From the NCBI GenBank assembly GCA_017455385.1, contig JAFTBD010000107.1, forward strand, positions 1 to 22,580: a stretch of 22,580 bases of DNA. The letters run 5' to 3'. This stretch comes from Clostridia bacterium (GTDB taxonomy: Bacteria; Bacillota; Clostridia; Christensenellales; CAG-1252). Both the position numbers and the translations under genes were made by a program. Below, one piece after another: positions 1 to 9,122 of this stretch; the stretch's first letter is position 1, and each line of letters starts with the position of its first letter. The notes under the pieces are model-generated. The model was not told where the DNA came from. It saw nothing but the letters and a program-made list of their open reading frames with translations, and did no database searches.

Positions 1-592
1 TCTACACCGTCAGCAACGATAAGCGCACCATCGCGGGTTCGCAGACTGTGACCGTTGCGATCAACGATAAGGATAACTACGAATGGGTGAATGGCGGTGT
101 TGCCGATCTCTCCTTCACCTTCACGATCGGTAAGGCGAAGGTCGTCGCTCCGACCGAGACTACCGAGACCTACACCTACACGGGTGAAGAGCAGACCTAC
201 GAGTTTGCTACAGCGGGCAGTTCGGCGCTCTACACCGTCAGCAACGATAAGCGCACCGTCGCGGGTTCGCAGACTGTGACCGTTGCGATCAACGATAAGG
301 ATAACTACGAATGGGTGAATGGCGGTGATGCCGATCTCTCCTTCACCTTCACGATCGGTAAGGCGAAGGTCACCGCTCCGACGGAGACCACCGAGACCTA
401 TACCTATTCGGGCGAGGAGCAGACCTACGACTTTGCTGCCGATGGCGATACCGACCTCTTCACTGTGTCCAACGACACACGCACGAACGCGGGCGAGCAG
501 ACGGTGACCGTATCTCTCAAGGACTCCGATAACTACGAATGGACGACGGGCGGCATTGATGCCAAAACGTTTACTTTCACCATCGCGGCGAA
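1..592 (+). repeat. 228-bp in-frame tandem repeat (about 2.6 copies visible)
   Basis: Bases 1-140 and 229-368 match except at about two positions (30/258 and 109/337), a period of exactly 228 bp or 76 codons. A third, more diverged copy begins near 369 and ends near 592. The array encodes the Ig-like modules of the dockerin protein and probably continues upstream of the window. Near-identity of the first two copies, including silent positions, indicates recent duplication or gene conversion. Confidence 0.9.
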
Positions 593-2279
593 GACGTTGA
601 CCGTAAAGACCTACATCGACGAGGAAACGGAATACGAGCTTACCTACGGCGACGCGGTCCCCGCGGCGAACCTCTTCACCTTCGAGGCGGAGGGCATCGT
701 CGAGGGCGATGAAAACGACGTCAACGGCGCGCTCGAGGTTCAGCCCGTAAACGCTTACACGCAATATGCGGGCGTGGGTGATTACGTATACACCACCGGC
801 GTAAAGAGCGGCAGTACCCTTAACGCCAATTACTCCCTCGGCACTCCGGGAACGGCGAAGATCGTCGTCACCGCCAAGGCGTTGACCCTCACGGCGGCAT
901 ATAACGGCGGCACCGTGACCCTCACGTGCGGCGGCATCGTGAATAACGACGCGATCACCCTCACCTACAGCGTGGACGGCGTCGCTCTCTCCTCGAACGT
1001 CTATACCGCGGTAGCGGCTGACGTGCCGAAAGAGGAGATCGTTGCGGCGGTCACCACGACGAACGCGAATTACTCCGCGGCGGAGCTCGACCTCAATGCG
1101 GTATACTCGGTCACCTTCGAGTTCACCGAGGCGTTCTCTACGGCGGCGGGACTTCCCGCAGTGCAGTACGTCTTCGACGGACAGAAAGCCGCCGAACCCG
1201 CCGAACCCACCTTCGACAATAATCACGTCTTCCTCTACTGGGCGTTGGAGGACGAAGAATATGACTTCGCGACTGCCGTCGAGGATGACCTCGTCCTCGT
1301 CGCGGCTTGGGAGAAGATGGTCTATGAGTTCCGTTTCCGCGCGCTGAATGACGGTGCGGATTACGCCACCGGCTTGTATCGTGAGCTCAAGTGGGAGAAT
1401 GGCGCCTTCGTCCTCGCGGACACCGCAGCCACGTTCCCGTTCACGAAGAATACCGAGATCCCGACGGTCGGTTCGATCGGAGCCTTCCGTGTGACGAGCT
1501 GGGTGAAGGCGGTCAAGGTCGATAATGAATACACCTACACCACGGTCACGGCGTTCGACGTCCTCGTCAGCACCGAGACGGATGCGGACGCCTATTATAT
1601 CGCCATCATGACGCTCGACCTCGGTCTCGGCGACATCAACGGCGACGGCTCCGTTACCGCCGAGGATATCATCTTGATGAAGAAATGTCTCGTCGGCGTG
1701 AAATTTACCACTATCACCGACGCGGCTGCCGCATGGGCGAAGATCGGCGAACCCGTTCCCGCGAACGGTTACCTTTACACCTTCTTGTGGGACGTGAACA
1801 GCGACGGATTTAAAGACACCAGAGACGTCTTCATTGCGCGTGCGGCGCTCGCGACCGGACACGGTTACGAGATCTGTTCCGACGTTACGGTGAATGGCGT
1901 GTACCACACGAATGACGTCATCGTCGGTCCGAATGACGTGGCGTTTGATGGTCAAGTCGTTTTCGTGGACGATGCGGAGGCGCTCGGCGCCGCTCTTGCG
2001 GCGGGCAAGAGAGTCGGCATGATCGCCGACATCGCGCTCGAGGATGGCGCTTTCATAACGGATAAAGATATCTATATCGACCTCGGCGGTCACACTCTCT
2101 CGATCGGAGAATTCACAGTCGAGACGATCGGCACCGTGACGGTAAAGAACGGCAAGCTCGACATCGAGACCTCTTTCACGATCGACGGCTCCTCGATCGA
2201 CTTCGCGAACGTTAAGGACGGAGAGGACATAGACCTCGTGATCAGCGGCGTGACGCACGCTTTCATCACCGCGGAATAA
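3..2279 (+). CDS. Secreted repeat protein with dockerin domain (5' end outside window)
   Basis: The frame is open from the window edge (first full codon at 3), so the start and any signal peptide lie upstream; 758 residues are visible. Residues 1 to about 197 hold copies of a 76-residue Ig-like module with TYTYxGEEQTY and NYEW signatures. An MBG-type domain follows (about 200-300), then a Listeria/Bacteroides-type repeat ending in VAAWEK (about 355-440). A type I-like dockerin has Ca loops DINGDGSVTAED (from residue 544) and DVNSDGFKDTRD (from residue 597), each with acidic or Asn residues at loop positions 1, 3, 5 and 12. The 41 residues between the loops exceed the usual dockerin linker. 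About 150 further residues follow, with a GGHTLSIG stretch like the start of a parallel beta-helix. There is no C-terminal membrane segment or LPXTG motif, so surface attachment probably depends on dockerin-cohesin binding. The next two genes encode cohesins. The ligand or substrate is unknown. Confidence 0.85.
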   Translation, partial: YTVSNDKRTIAGSQTVTVAINDKDNYEWVNGGVADLSFTFTIGKAKVVAPTETTETYTYTGEEQTYEFATAGSSALYTVSNDKRTVAGSQTVTVAINDKDNYEWVNGGDADLSFTFTIGKAKVTAPTETTETYTYSGEEQTYDFAADGDTDLFTVSNDTRTNAGEQTVTVSLKDSDNYEWTTGGIDAKTFTFTIAAKTLTVKTYIDEETEYELTYGDAVPAANLFTFEAEGIVEGDENDVNGALEVQPVNAYTQYAGVGDYVYTTGVKSGSTLNANYSLGTPGTAKIVVTAKALTLTAAYNGGTVTLTCGGIVNNDAITLTYSVDGVALSSNVYTAVAADVPKEEIVAAVTTTNANYSAAELDLNAVYSVTFEFTEAFSTAAGLPAVQYVFDGQKAAEPAEPTFDNNHVFLYWALEDEEYDFATAVEDDLVLVAAWEKMVYEFRFRALNDGADYATGLYRELKWENGAFVLADTAATFPFTKNTEIPTVGSIGAFRVTSWVKAVKVDNEYTYTTVTAFDVLVSTETDADAYYIAIMTLDLGLGDINGDGSVTAEDIILMKKCLVGVKFTTITDAAAAWAKIGEPVPANGYLYTFLWDVNSDGFKDTRDVFIARAALATGHGYEICSDVTVNGVYHTNDVIVGPNDVAFDGQVVFVDDAEALGAALAAGKRVGMIADIALEDGAFITDKDIYIDLGGHTLSIGEFTVETIGTVTVKNGKLDIETSFTIDGSSIDFANVKDGEDIDLVISGVTHAFITAE

Positions 2280-2283
2280 GGAG
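2278..2283 (+). promoter_or_regulatory. Ribosome binding site overlapping the upstream stop codon
   Basis: AAGGAG lies 6 nt before the GTG start at 2290 and shares bases with the TAA stop (2277-2279) of the dockerin gene. It supports the GTG start and suggests translational coupling. Confidence 0.7.
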
Positions 2284-2289
2284 TGGACT

Positions 2290-3006
2290 GTGAGAAGATT
2301 ACTCGGACTGTTGCTTATTTGCTTCGTGCTCGTGGCGACGTGCTGCGGCACCGTGGTATCCGCGCTCGCGGAGACGCGTGACGTGAAGGTCGACCTCGAC
2401 TTGACGAAAGAGGGCGGCGAAGTGCGCGCGGACGTCATCTTGACGGAGAATGACGGCATCAACGAGCTCTATCTCCGTGTGGAGTACGACGAGGATGCCC
2501 TCGAGCTCACCGCGCGTGAGTTCGGTAGCGCACTTACGAGTCTCGGTCCTATGGATAATTTCGAAGAGGGCGGCTATGAATACCCGTACCGCATCCTCTA
2601 CGCCGACAATAAGAACGTTGACGATACCGGTCGCCTCATCACGCTTACTTTCAATGTGAAGGACGGCGCGAAGGACGGCGAACATTCGATCAAGGTGGTC
2701 GTCAGACAGGTCGGGCACCTCGAAGGAGATCTGGAGTCCGTCTACAACGAGAAGTACGGCGAGCCCGTCACCTTCAGCGATGCGGAAGACGTGTCCGCCA
2801 CCACGACGGGCGGCTTGACGGCGGCGAAGAAAGTCGTCGTCATCTCGAACGGCGCGGTGGATGCGATCCGCGATCCCGAGAACGGGCAGGCAGCCTTGAT
2901 GATAGGGCTTATCGTAGGCGGCGTGGTGATCTTTGCAGGCGCGATCGTCATCGCGTATCTCATATATCGTAGGAAACGTACACAAAAAGACAACATAGGC
3001 AAATAA
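2290..3006 (+). CDS. Membrane-anchored single-cohesin protein
   Basis: This 238-residue protein has a Sec signal peptide (residues 1 to about 27, ending SALA). An extracellular domain of about 135 residues has cohesin features: the beta-strand pattern NELYLRVEYDEDALEL, a GSAL turn, and DTGRLITLTFNVKDG near the middle. One transmembrane helix (about 203-225) is followed by the basic stop-transfer tail YRRKR. The GTG start at 2290 is fixed by the Shine-Dalgarno AAGGAG at 2278-2283, which overlaps the stop codon of the upstream gene, with a 6-nt spacer. Cohesins bind dockerins, and the gene 10 bp upstream encodes one, so this is a plausible cell-surface receptor for it. That pairing is inferred from gene order and domain type and has not been shown. 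The tail after the helix is only about 12 residues, so direct signalling by it is unlikely. Confidence 0.8.
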   Translation: MRRLLGLLLICFVLVATCCGTVVSALAETRDVKVDLDLTKEGGEVRADVILTENDGINELYLRVEYDEDALELTAREFGSALTSLGPMDNFEEGGYEYPYRILYADNKNVDDTGRLITLTFNVKDGAKDGEHSIKVVVRQVGHLEGDLESVYNEKYGEPVTFSDAEDVSATTTGGLTAAKKVVVISNGAVDAIRDPENGQAALMIGLIVGGVVIFAGAIVIAYLIYRRKRTQKDNIGK

Positions 3007-3013
3007 ACCGTGA

Positions 3014-3020
3014 TTTGGAG
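3014..3020 (+). promoter_or_regulatory. Ribosome binding site that decides the start of the large cohesin gene
   Basis: TTTGGAG sits 6 nt before the ATG at 3027. The in-frame TTG at 3015 lies inside this site and cannot be the start, so the ATG was chosen. Confidence 0.65.
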
Positions 3021-3026
3021 AATATT

Positions 3027-6000
3027 ATGGAAAAGGCAGAGAAGAGAACAAATCAATGGCTGATCAAGATGCTTGCGGTGCTCGCGATATGCGTGCTCTT
3101 GCTCGCGGGTCTGTCCCTCTTGCGCGTAGGCGATGCCGTGGCTGCCGAGAAGGCGGAGCAAACGCTGACCCTATCCAACGTGACGGTCAATCGCGGGCAG
3201 GAATTCGACGTGGACATCGATCTCGGGCATAACAGTTCCGGCATTCAGGCGATCAGGATCTTCGTTACCTTCGATCCGTCGGTGATGACGCTCCTCGGTG
3301 TCACTCCGAAAGATCCTGTGGAGAATGAGAACTGGACGTCGGAATTCGAGGCTGCGGGCAAGGACGCCGACGGCTCTTACGGGAGTTACGGCGTGAAGCG
3401 ATTCCCCCTTGTATGGGTGCATAGCGCCAAACGCTACGGCGAAGGCACCATCGCGACGCTTCGATTCCTCGCCAAACCTTCGGCAGACGCCAAAGATTAT
3501 CAGATCACCGTGACCGTCGATCCCGACAACACGCTCCTTGCTCTCGGACAGAAGCGCGATCTTGATGTCAGCGGCGGTGTCGTGACGATGCTTCCCGGCG
3601 CGTACAGCGTCCTTCTCTATGCGGCGGACGGTAAGACACCGTATGCTTTCAAAGAGAGTAACGACAACGCGGCGGACGTGACCATCGATGCGGCGCTGCT
3701 TGAGGACAGAGAAGGTCTGCCTCCCTCGAAGGATGCCACTACGAAGTATTTCTATACTTTCCGCGGATGGGAAGAGGTGCAGGGCGGCAATAACGCAATC
3801 TATAAGCCCACCTATACGGCTACGCCGATCAAGTACGACATTACTTTCAAGAAAGGCTACCAAGCGGAGAATACGACAGAGATCCTCTATACCGGCGAGC
3901 ATACGTCCGAGAATGTGGTCACTCTTCCGTATTCCAAGATCGTGAATTACGATGAGGAGATCCCCGCGAGGTTCTCTCCCTACTATACCTTCCTCGGGTG
4001 GTATATGGACGAAGAATGCACGACCCCCGTGGATTTCGTCGTGATGCCCGACAGGGATATCACGGTGTACGGCTATTATAAATTCAACGTGGATGAGCCC
4101 GGAGTTACCACCACCGCGCTCAACATGACGACCTCTTTCGTCGAAGAGGACGGCGTGGATTATGTCCTTGCTACCGTGAGCGTCGTCGAGAATTTCGGCA
4201 TCAACAGCATCCGTTTCGCGCCCGCTTTCGATAGCACCAAATTGGAGTTCGTCGGCTTCCTCTATGAGCAGAACAGTCCATTCTTCTCCGTCGTCGAACC
4301 CACTTTCCCGGAGATCAACGATGCCATCAAAGGAGATCAAAACGTCATCGACACCTGGCAGTTCCTCGGTGCGGGCGAGAGCATCAACGAGAAATATTTC
4401 CTTTTCAGGAATCAGAATACCAACGTCTTCGTGACGGGCAAACTCATCACGTTTAAATATAAGATCAAGACCGAAGCCGTTTCGGGCGGAGAGGTCAGCG
4501 TGTCCTTCGGGGACAGAGACCTCACTCGTTACGATGCGAATGACGGCATCTTCTACGCCCATGCGCGCGTGACGGGTGCGACGGTGAGTATCCGCCGTGT
4601 CGTGAAGCCCACGGCGTTCTCCGATAAAGAGTCGTATGTCTATGATCCGCAGAATGCGGCTACCTATGTCTTCGATACGAAGGGCGGCGAGAATTATTAC
4701 GAGCTGTCGGGCGAGACCGCGACGGTCGTGGGCGACTATGCCGTCACCGCCACGCTGATAGAAGAGGCGGACACCCTCGTTACTTGGGAGGACGGCACCA
4801 AAGCGCCCTTGACTTTCGACTACGAGATCGTGCCCTTCACCGTCACCAAGCCGGTCGCAGAGAATGTCGAATACGTCTATAACGGCACCCCGCGTTACTT
4901 TGCGTTCACCGCGGCGTCCAAAGTGCATAGCGCGTATTACACCATCACGGGCGACGAGAAGACGGCGGCAGGCACCTATTCCGTGACGGTATCTTTGGAC
5001 GACAAAGATAATTTCGTTTGGGAAGGCGACACCACCGAGGATCTCGACATCCCCTTCGTCATCAAGAGGCTCCCCATCGTGAAGCCGACGGCATACACCG
5101 CCGAGGAGAAGACCTATTCTTTCAACCCCGGCACGAAGGTCCCCTACGAGTACAATAACGACGGCGTTGCCGTTACATACGTCTTCAAAGCGGAGGACAA
5201 TGTTTCCAAAGCGTATTACGCCATCACCGGCAACAGTGCGACCGCTGTCGGCGAGCACACCGTGACCGTCACCTTGACGGATACGTTGAATACAGAGTGG
5301 GCGGACGGGGACGAGAACGTGGACGTCGATCCGCTGGAATATCCCTTCGTGATCGGCAAGTACGCCATCACCACCCCGACTTTAAAGCCCAAGGCCTATA
5401 CCGGTGAGCCGCTCTCTCCGGACGTCACGCTCCCTGTGAATTCTCCCTATTTCGTGACGCCTGCGTCTTATACCGAGATCGGCATCCACGACGTCACCTT
5501 CACCATTTTGGCACAGTATGATTCCAAGTACGAGTGGGTGGCGCCCGTTTCGGAGGGTTCCCTCTCCGCAGTCGCGGGATTCGAGATCACGGGCAATGCG
5601 GTCAATGAATGGGTGACTGCGCCGTACGTGACCAGCAAGACCTATGACGGCACCCCCGCGCAGGCAGGTGCCATGGCGAAATACGGCGACACGATCAACG
5701 TCCTCTATCGTTTGCAGAGCGCGACCGACGCCGATTATTCGAGCGAAGCGCCTGTGGATTCCGGCGCCTATTTCGCGAAGTTCTCCGTGCCCGCGGGTGC
5801 GCTGAATGCTTATACCGCGCTCGAGTCCGATCCCGTTCCCTTCGAGATCTACAAGGTGCGTCTGAATAAGCCCACCGCCTTTACCGCGGAGGAGAAGACC
5901 TACACTTACTCCGGCGAGCCCCTCGTCTACGTCTTCAAGCAGGCGGGCAACGCGGAGATCTATGATGTCACGGGCAACGTTTACACCGATGCGGGCAGCT

Positions 6001-9000
6001 ACACCGTGACGGTCTCCATCAAGGAGGCGTGCCGCACGAATTATATTTGGAAGGGCGCGACCGCTTCGGACGACACCGAGGACGATCAGACCTATCCCTT
6101 CGTGATCGGCAAGGCACAGCTCGTCATCCCCGTTCCGACGGAGGGCAAGACTTACGTCTATAACGGCGAGGAGCAGTCTTTCGAATTCTCCGTCGTGGAG
6201 TATTCCGACAGGTACACGATCCTCAATAACAAGCAGAGAGCCGCGGGCGTTTATACCGTCATCGCGCGCATCGAGAGCGAGAATAAGAAAAATTACGAGT
6301 GGGTGGGCGGCTCGACGGACGATCAGACCTATCCCTTCGAGATCCGTCGCGCTTCGGTCACCGCCTCTACGGCGAATGACGAATTCACCGTGACGATCTC
6401 TTCTGCGGGCGGTTTCGCCGCGGCGAGCGAATTCACGGCGACGAAAGCCGAGCCCAACGTGACGGAACTCTTGGCGACCATCGCGTCCGCGACCAAAGTG
6501 GGCGCCCTCGGACAGCTGACCGCCGCTGCGGCTACGGAAGCGGTCGCCGACAAGTGCTTCGTCGCATCCATTCGTTTGGGCTTGGATCCCGCCGCGGGTG
6601 CAGGCGAATATGACTATCACGTCCTGCTCTCCGTCGCGAGAGTCGGCGTCACTGTCCTCCGTTTCGTGGGCGATAACGTCGAGGTCTTCGCGGTGCAGAG
6701 AGAGGGCGACACCATTTCCTTCGATTCGGACACCGTGGGTGATTTCATCATTCTTGCGGATCACTCCTATGTGTACGAAGTCGCCGCGCCGGAATACCTG
6801 ATCCGCGAGGCGGATTGCGAAGAAGCGGCGCTCTACTATAAGAGCTGTTCCTGCGGCAAGACCAACGGGACGGACACCTTCGAGTACGGCGAGCCCCTCG
6901 GACACGACTACGATATGGATGCGATCACTTGGGCGTGGAGCGGCGATCATCTCACCGCCACGGCGAAAGTGGTCTGCCGTCGCGATGCGACGCACGTCCT
7001 CATCTTTAAGGGAGAGGACGTCACCGTCGAGGTCGTGGAGCGCGTAGCCCCCGGTCCGGAGAATAGCGGCAAGGTCGTTCGCAGAGCGAGCATCACCTAT
7101 AAGGGCGAGACCTATACGAGCACCGACACCGAGATACTGCCGGCGGGACACGTCTTCACCGCGCCGACCCCCATTTGGAGGCGCATCGAGACCCCCACGG
7201 GCTATGCCTATAAGGCGACCTTCATCTGCGACTGCGGCGAGACTTCCGTCGTGAAAGACGCGACGGTCACCGTGGACGTCGAGACGGATGAGACCAAGAT
7301 CATCTATAACGCCACGGTGGACTTCCAGGGCGTCACCTATCCCTTCTCGGAAGAGGTGGATCGTCCGTATGTCAGCTTCGACTTCGACGACGGCACGCAC
7401 GAGGTCAGCATTTTCAGACTCCCCGGCGAGAGCGTGCCTTTCCTCGATAACGCAGGACACGTTCGCGAGGGCTATATCTTCATCGGTTGGCGCGAAGAGG
7501 GCGGCACCCTCATCGTGAAGAACGAGAACGGTGAATATATCGACTTTAAGATCGGCGTTTCGCCCTTGCATTTCATCGCAGAATGGAAGAAGCTCATCCC
7601 CGTTCACGTCTCCGTCGTCGATACCGACGATTTGGCAGTCGCGGGCGCTACGGTCGGCTTGTATGAGAATGACGTATTGAAATTCGAGGCGAATACCACA
7701 GCGCTGGGCGAGGTCACATTCAACTCCGTTCCCACAGGGAACTATAAGCTCGTCGTCACCTATCCCTATAAGGACGGCACGGACATCGTCCGCAGCAGCT
7801 ATCTCGACGTCATCGAGTCTGCGGATAAGCCGGGCGAAGGGGTGGATGTCATCGTCGTGTTGCCGAAGAGCAAGTTCAATACCGTGGTAGAGGGCGACGG
7901 CTCTTCGGAAGGGCTTGAAAATGCGATCTCCGAAGAGGAGAAGAACGCCATCTCGGACGGCACCGCGGCAGGCACCGTCAATGAGATCGTCATCACGCAG
8001 AAGCGTTCGACCGACGTCTCCGAAGAGATCAAAGAGAGAATGAATGCGGAGGTGCGCCTCAGCAGCCAGCACAGCTACGGCACCCTCATCGATTTCTATT
8101 CGGTCACGATGATCAAGACCGTCACGTCGAGAAATCCGAATGGCGATCAGAAGATCACGCAGGAGATCATCAAGGAAGCCGAGAACTACCAGACCAATAT
8201 CTTCCCGATCTCGACGGCACTCCGAGAGCAGATCGCAGCCGTGAACGGTACGGTGGATAATATCTTCGTTTACAAGAGACACGACTACGGCTTCGACATC
8301 GTGGCGATCTTCGATCTGCCGAAGTTCAGCGAGGCGGAGGGCGAGAGAGCGCAGACCGAGTGCTTCTTCATCAAGCGCGTCGGCGGCGAGGAATACATCG
8401 CAGTCCGTCAGAGGGAGTACAGCGAGCTCGCTTTCGGCGTGTCGCCCGACCCCATACTCTTGACGAACTCCATCGATTCGCTCAGCATTGAGGATTGGAC
8501 CTTCGGCGAGAGCGCGAAGACCCCCGAGATCACCGCGAGATACGGCGCGAGCACCGCGGTATTCACCTACGCCACGGAGAAGGGCGGCGAATACACCGCC
8601 ACCGTTCCCACCACGGCGGGCACCTATTACCTCAAGGCGGTCATTCCCGCGACGAGTGAATACGCAGGTGCGATGAAGGCGGACGTCCCCTTCACCATTC
8701 ATAAGAAGAAGCTCACCGACGTCGGCAATATCACCTTTGAGGACGGCGAGTTCTGGTTCAACGGCAAGCCGCATTCCATCTATATCGACGGCGACCTGCC
8801 CGAGGGCGTCACGGTAGAGTACGTCGGTAACGAAGAGAGCGACCTCGGTAAATTCACCGTCACGGCGGTCTTCGTGTCCGAGAACCCGAATTACGACGTG
8901 TCCGATCCGATGACGGCGGTCATGCATATCCGTTTGAATTGGATCCCCATCTTGATCCTGATCGTGGTTGCCTTGTTATTGCTCATCATCGTGATCGTCA

Positions 9001-9122
9001 TCGTCGAGAAGTTACTGAAAGCGAAACGACAGGGGGAACAGCAAGACGGCGCGGGCGGAGGAGATCCGAACGCCGCGAATAGTGAAAACAGCGCAAGCGA
9101 GGAGGGATCGAACAATGACTGA
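3027..9122 (+). CDS. Giant membrane-anchored surface protein with two cohesin-like domains and Ig-like repeats
   Basis: This protein has 2031 residues. A signal peptide or N-terminal helix spans residues 12-34, with possible cleavage after AVAA near 40. Cohesin-like domain 1 covers about 42-190 and includes IQAIRIFVTFDPSVMTLLGV. Listeria/Bacteroides-type repeats with FRGWEE and FLGWYMDEECT follow (about 200-355). Cohesin-like domain 2 covers about 360-525. About seven Ig-like modules of 75-90 residues (about 525-1110) carry the same TYTYSGE and NYEW signatures as the dockerin protein. A region with CSCG and CDCG pairs lies near 1270 and 1405. A Cna-B-like segment is near 1525-1590, and two further MBG-like domains lie before the membrane. 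One transmembrane helix (about 1971-1996) precedes KAKR and a hydrophilic tail of about 30 residues. It is probably a surface scaffold or receptor for dockerin proteins. No enzyme domain is recognised. The stop overlaps the next gene by 8 bp. Confidence 0.82.
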   Translation: MEKAEKRTNQWLIKMLAVLAICVLLLAGLSLLRVGDAVAAEKAEQTLTLSNVTVNRGQEFDVDIDLGHNSSGIQAIRIFVTFDPSVMTLLGVTPKDPVENENWTSEFEAAGKDADGSYGSYGVKRFPLVWVHSAKRYGEGTIATLRFLAKPSADAKDYQITVTVDPDNTLLALGQKRDLDVSGGVVTMLPGAYSVLLYAADGKTPYAFKESNDNAADVTIDAALLEDREGLPPSKDATTKYFYTFRGWEEVQGGNNAIYKPTYTATPIKYDITFKKGYQAENTTEILYTGEHTSENVVTLPYSKIVNYDEEIPARFSPYYTFLGWYMDEECTTPVDFVVMPDRDITVYGYYKFNVDEPGVTTTALNMTTSFVEEDGVDYVLATVSVVENFGINSIRFAPAFDSTKLEFVGFLYEQNSPFFSVVEPTFPEINDAIKGDQNVIDTWQFLGAGESINEKYFLFRNQNTNVFVTGKLITFKYKIKTEAVSGGEVSVSFGDRDLTRYDANDGIFYAHARVTGATVSIRRVVKPTAFSDKESYVYDPQNAATYVFDTKGGENYYELSGETATVVGDYAVTATLIEEADTLVTWEDGTKAPLTFDYEIVPFTVTKPVAENVEYVYNGTPRYFAFTAASKVHSAYYTITGDEKTAAGTYSVTVSLDDKDNFVWEGDTTEDLDIPFVIKRLPIVKPTAYTAEEKTYSFNPGTKVPYEYNNDGVAVTYVFKAEDNVSKAYYAITGNSATAVGEHTVTVTLTDTLNTEWADGDENVDVDPLEYPFVIGKYAITTPTLKPKAYTGEPLSPDVTLPVNSPYFVTPASYTEIGIHDVTFTILAQYDSKYEWVAPVSEGSLSAVAGFEITGNAVNEWVTAPYVTSKTYDGTPAQAGAMAKYGDTINVLYRLQSATDADYSSEAPVDSGAYFAKFSVPAGALNAYTALESDPVPFEIYKVRLNKPTAFTAEEKTYTYSGEPLVYVFKQAGNAEIYDVTGNVYTDAGSYTVTVSIKEACRTNYIWKGATASDDTEDDQTYPFVIGKAQLVIPVPTEGKTYVYNGEEQSFEFSVVEYSDRYTILNNKQRAAGVYTVIARIESENKKNYEWVGGSTDDQTYPFEIRRASVTASTANDEFTVTISSAGGFAAASEFTATKAEPNVTELLATIASATKVGALGQLTAAAATEAVADKCFVASIRLGLDPAAGAGEYDYHVLLSVARVGVTVLRFVGDNVEVFAVQREGDTISFDSDTVGDFIILADHSYVYEVAAPEYLIREADCEEAALYYKSCSCGKTNGTDTFEYGEPLGHDYDMDAITWAWSGDHLTATAKVVCRRDATHVLIFKGEDVTVEVVERVAPGPENSGKVVRRASITYKGETYTSTDTEILPAGHVFTAPTPIWRRIETPTGYAYKATFICDCGETSVVKDATVTVDVETDETKIIYNATVDFQGVTYPFSEEVDRPYVSFDFDDGTHEVSIFRLPGESVPFLDNAGHVREGYIFIGWREEGGTLIVKNENGEYIDFKIGVSPLHFIAEWKKLIPVHVSVVDTDDLAVAGATVGLYENDVLKFEANTTALGEVTFNSVPTGNYKLVVTYPYKDGTDIVRSSYLDVIESADKPGEGVDVIVVLPKSKFNTVVEGDGSSEGLENAISEEEKNAISDGTAAGTVNEIVITQKRSTDVSEEIKERMNAEVRLSSQHSYGTLIDFYSVTMIKTVTSRNPNGDQKITQEIIKEAENYQTNIFPISTALREQIAAVNGTVDNIFVYKRHDYGFDIVAIFDLPKFSEAEGERAQTECFFIKRVGGEEYIAVRQREYSELAFGVSPDPILLTNSIDSLSIEDWTFGESAKTPEITARYGASTAVFTYATEKGGEYTATVPTTAGTYYLKAVIPATSEYAGAMKADVPFTIHKKKLTDVGNITFEDGEFWFNGKPHSIYIDGDLPEGVTVEYVGNEESDLGKFTVTAVFVSENPNYDVSDPMTAVMHIRLNWIPILILIVVALLLLIIVIVIVEKLLKAKRQGEQQDGAGGGDPNAANSENSASEEGSNND
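9099..9106 (+). promoter_or_regulatory. Ribosome binding site inside the end of the preceding gene
   Basis: GAGGAGGG lies 8 nt before the ATG at 9115 and within the last codons of the upstream gene. It favours 9115 over in-frame alternatives at 9082 and 9124 and implies translational coupling. Confidence 0.65.

Noticed and set aside
1..592. Possible CRISPR or other noncoding repeat array
   Set aside because: The 228-bp period is a multiple of 3, the frame stays open, and the unit encodes an Ig-like module. There is no short repeat with variable spacers.
3015..3026. TTG start four codons upstream for the large cohesin gene
   Set aside because: It overlaps the Shine-Dalgarno sequence itself. 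The ATG at 3027 has correct spacing.
5382..8927. 1181-codon minus-strand open frame in the large cohesin gene
   Set aside because: It is in register antisense to the real gene and explained by the same codon bias. It has no signal peptide, motifs or ribosome binding site pattern of its own.
9082..9114. Start at 9082 for the YjbR-like gene
   Set aside because: It would give a basic 11-residue extension and a 41-bp overlap. The strong ribosome binding site at 9099-9106 points to 9115.
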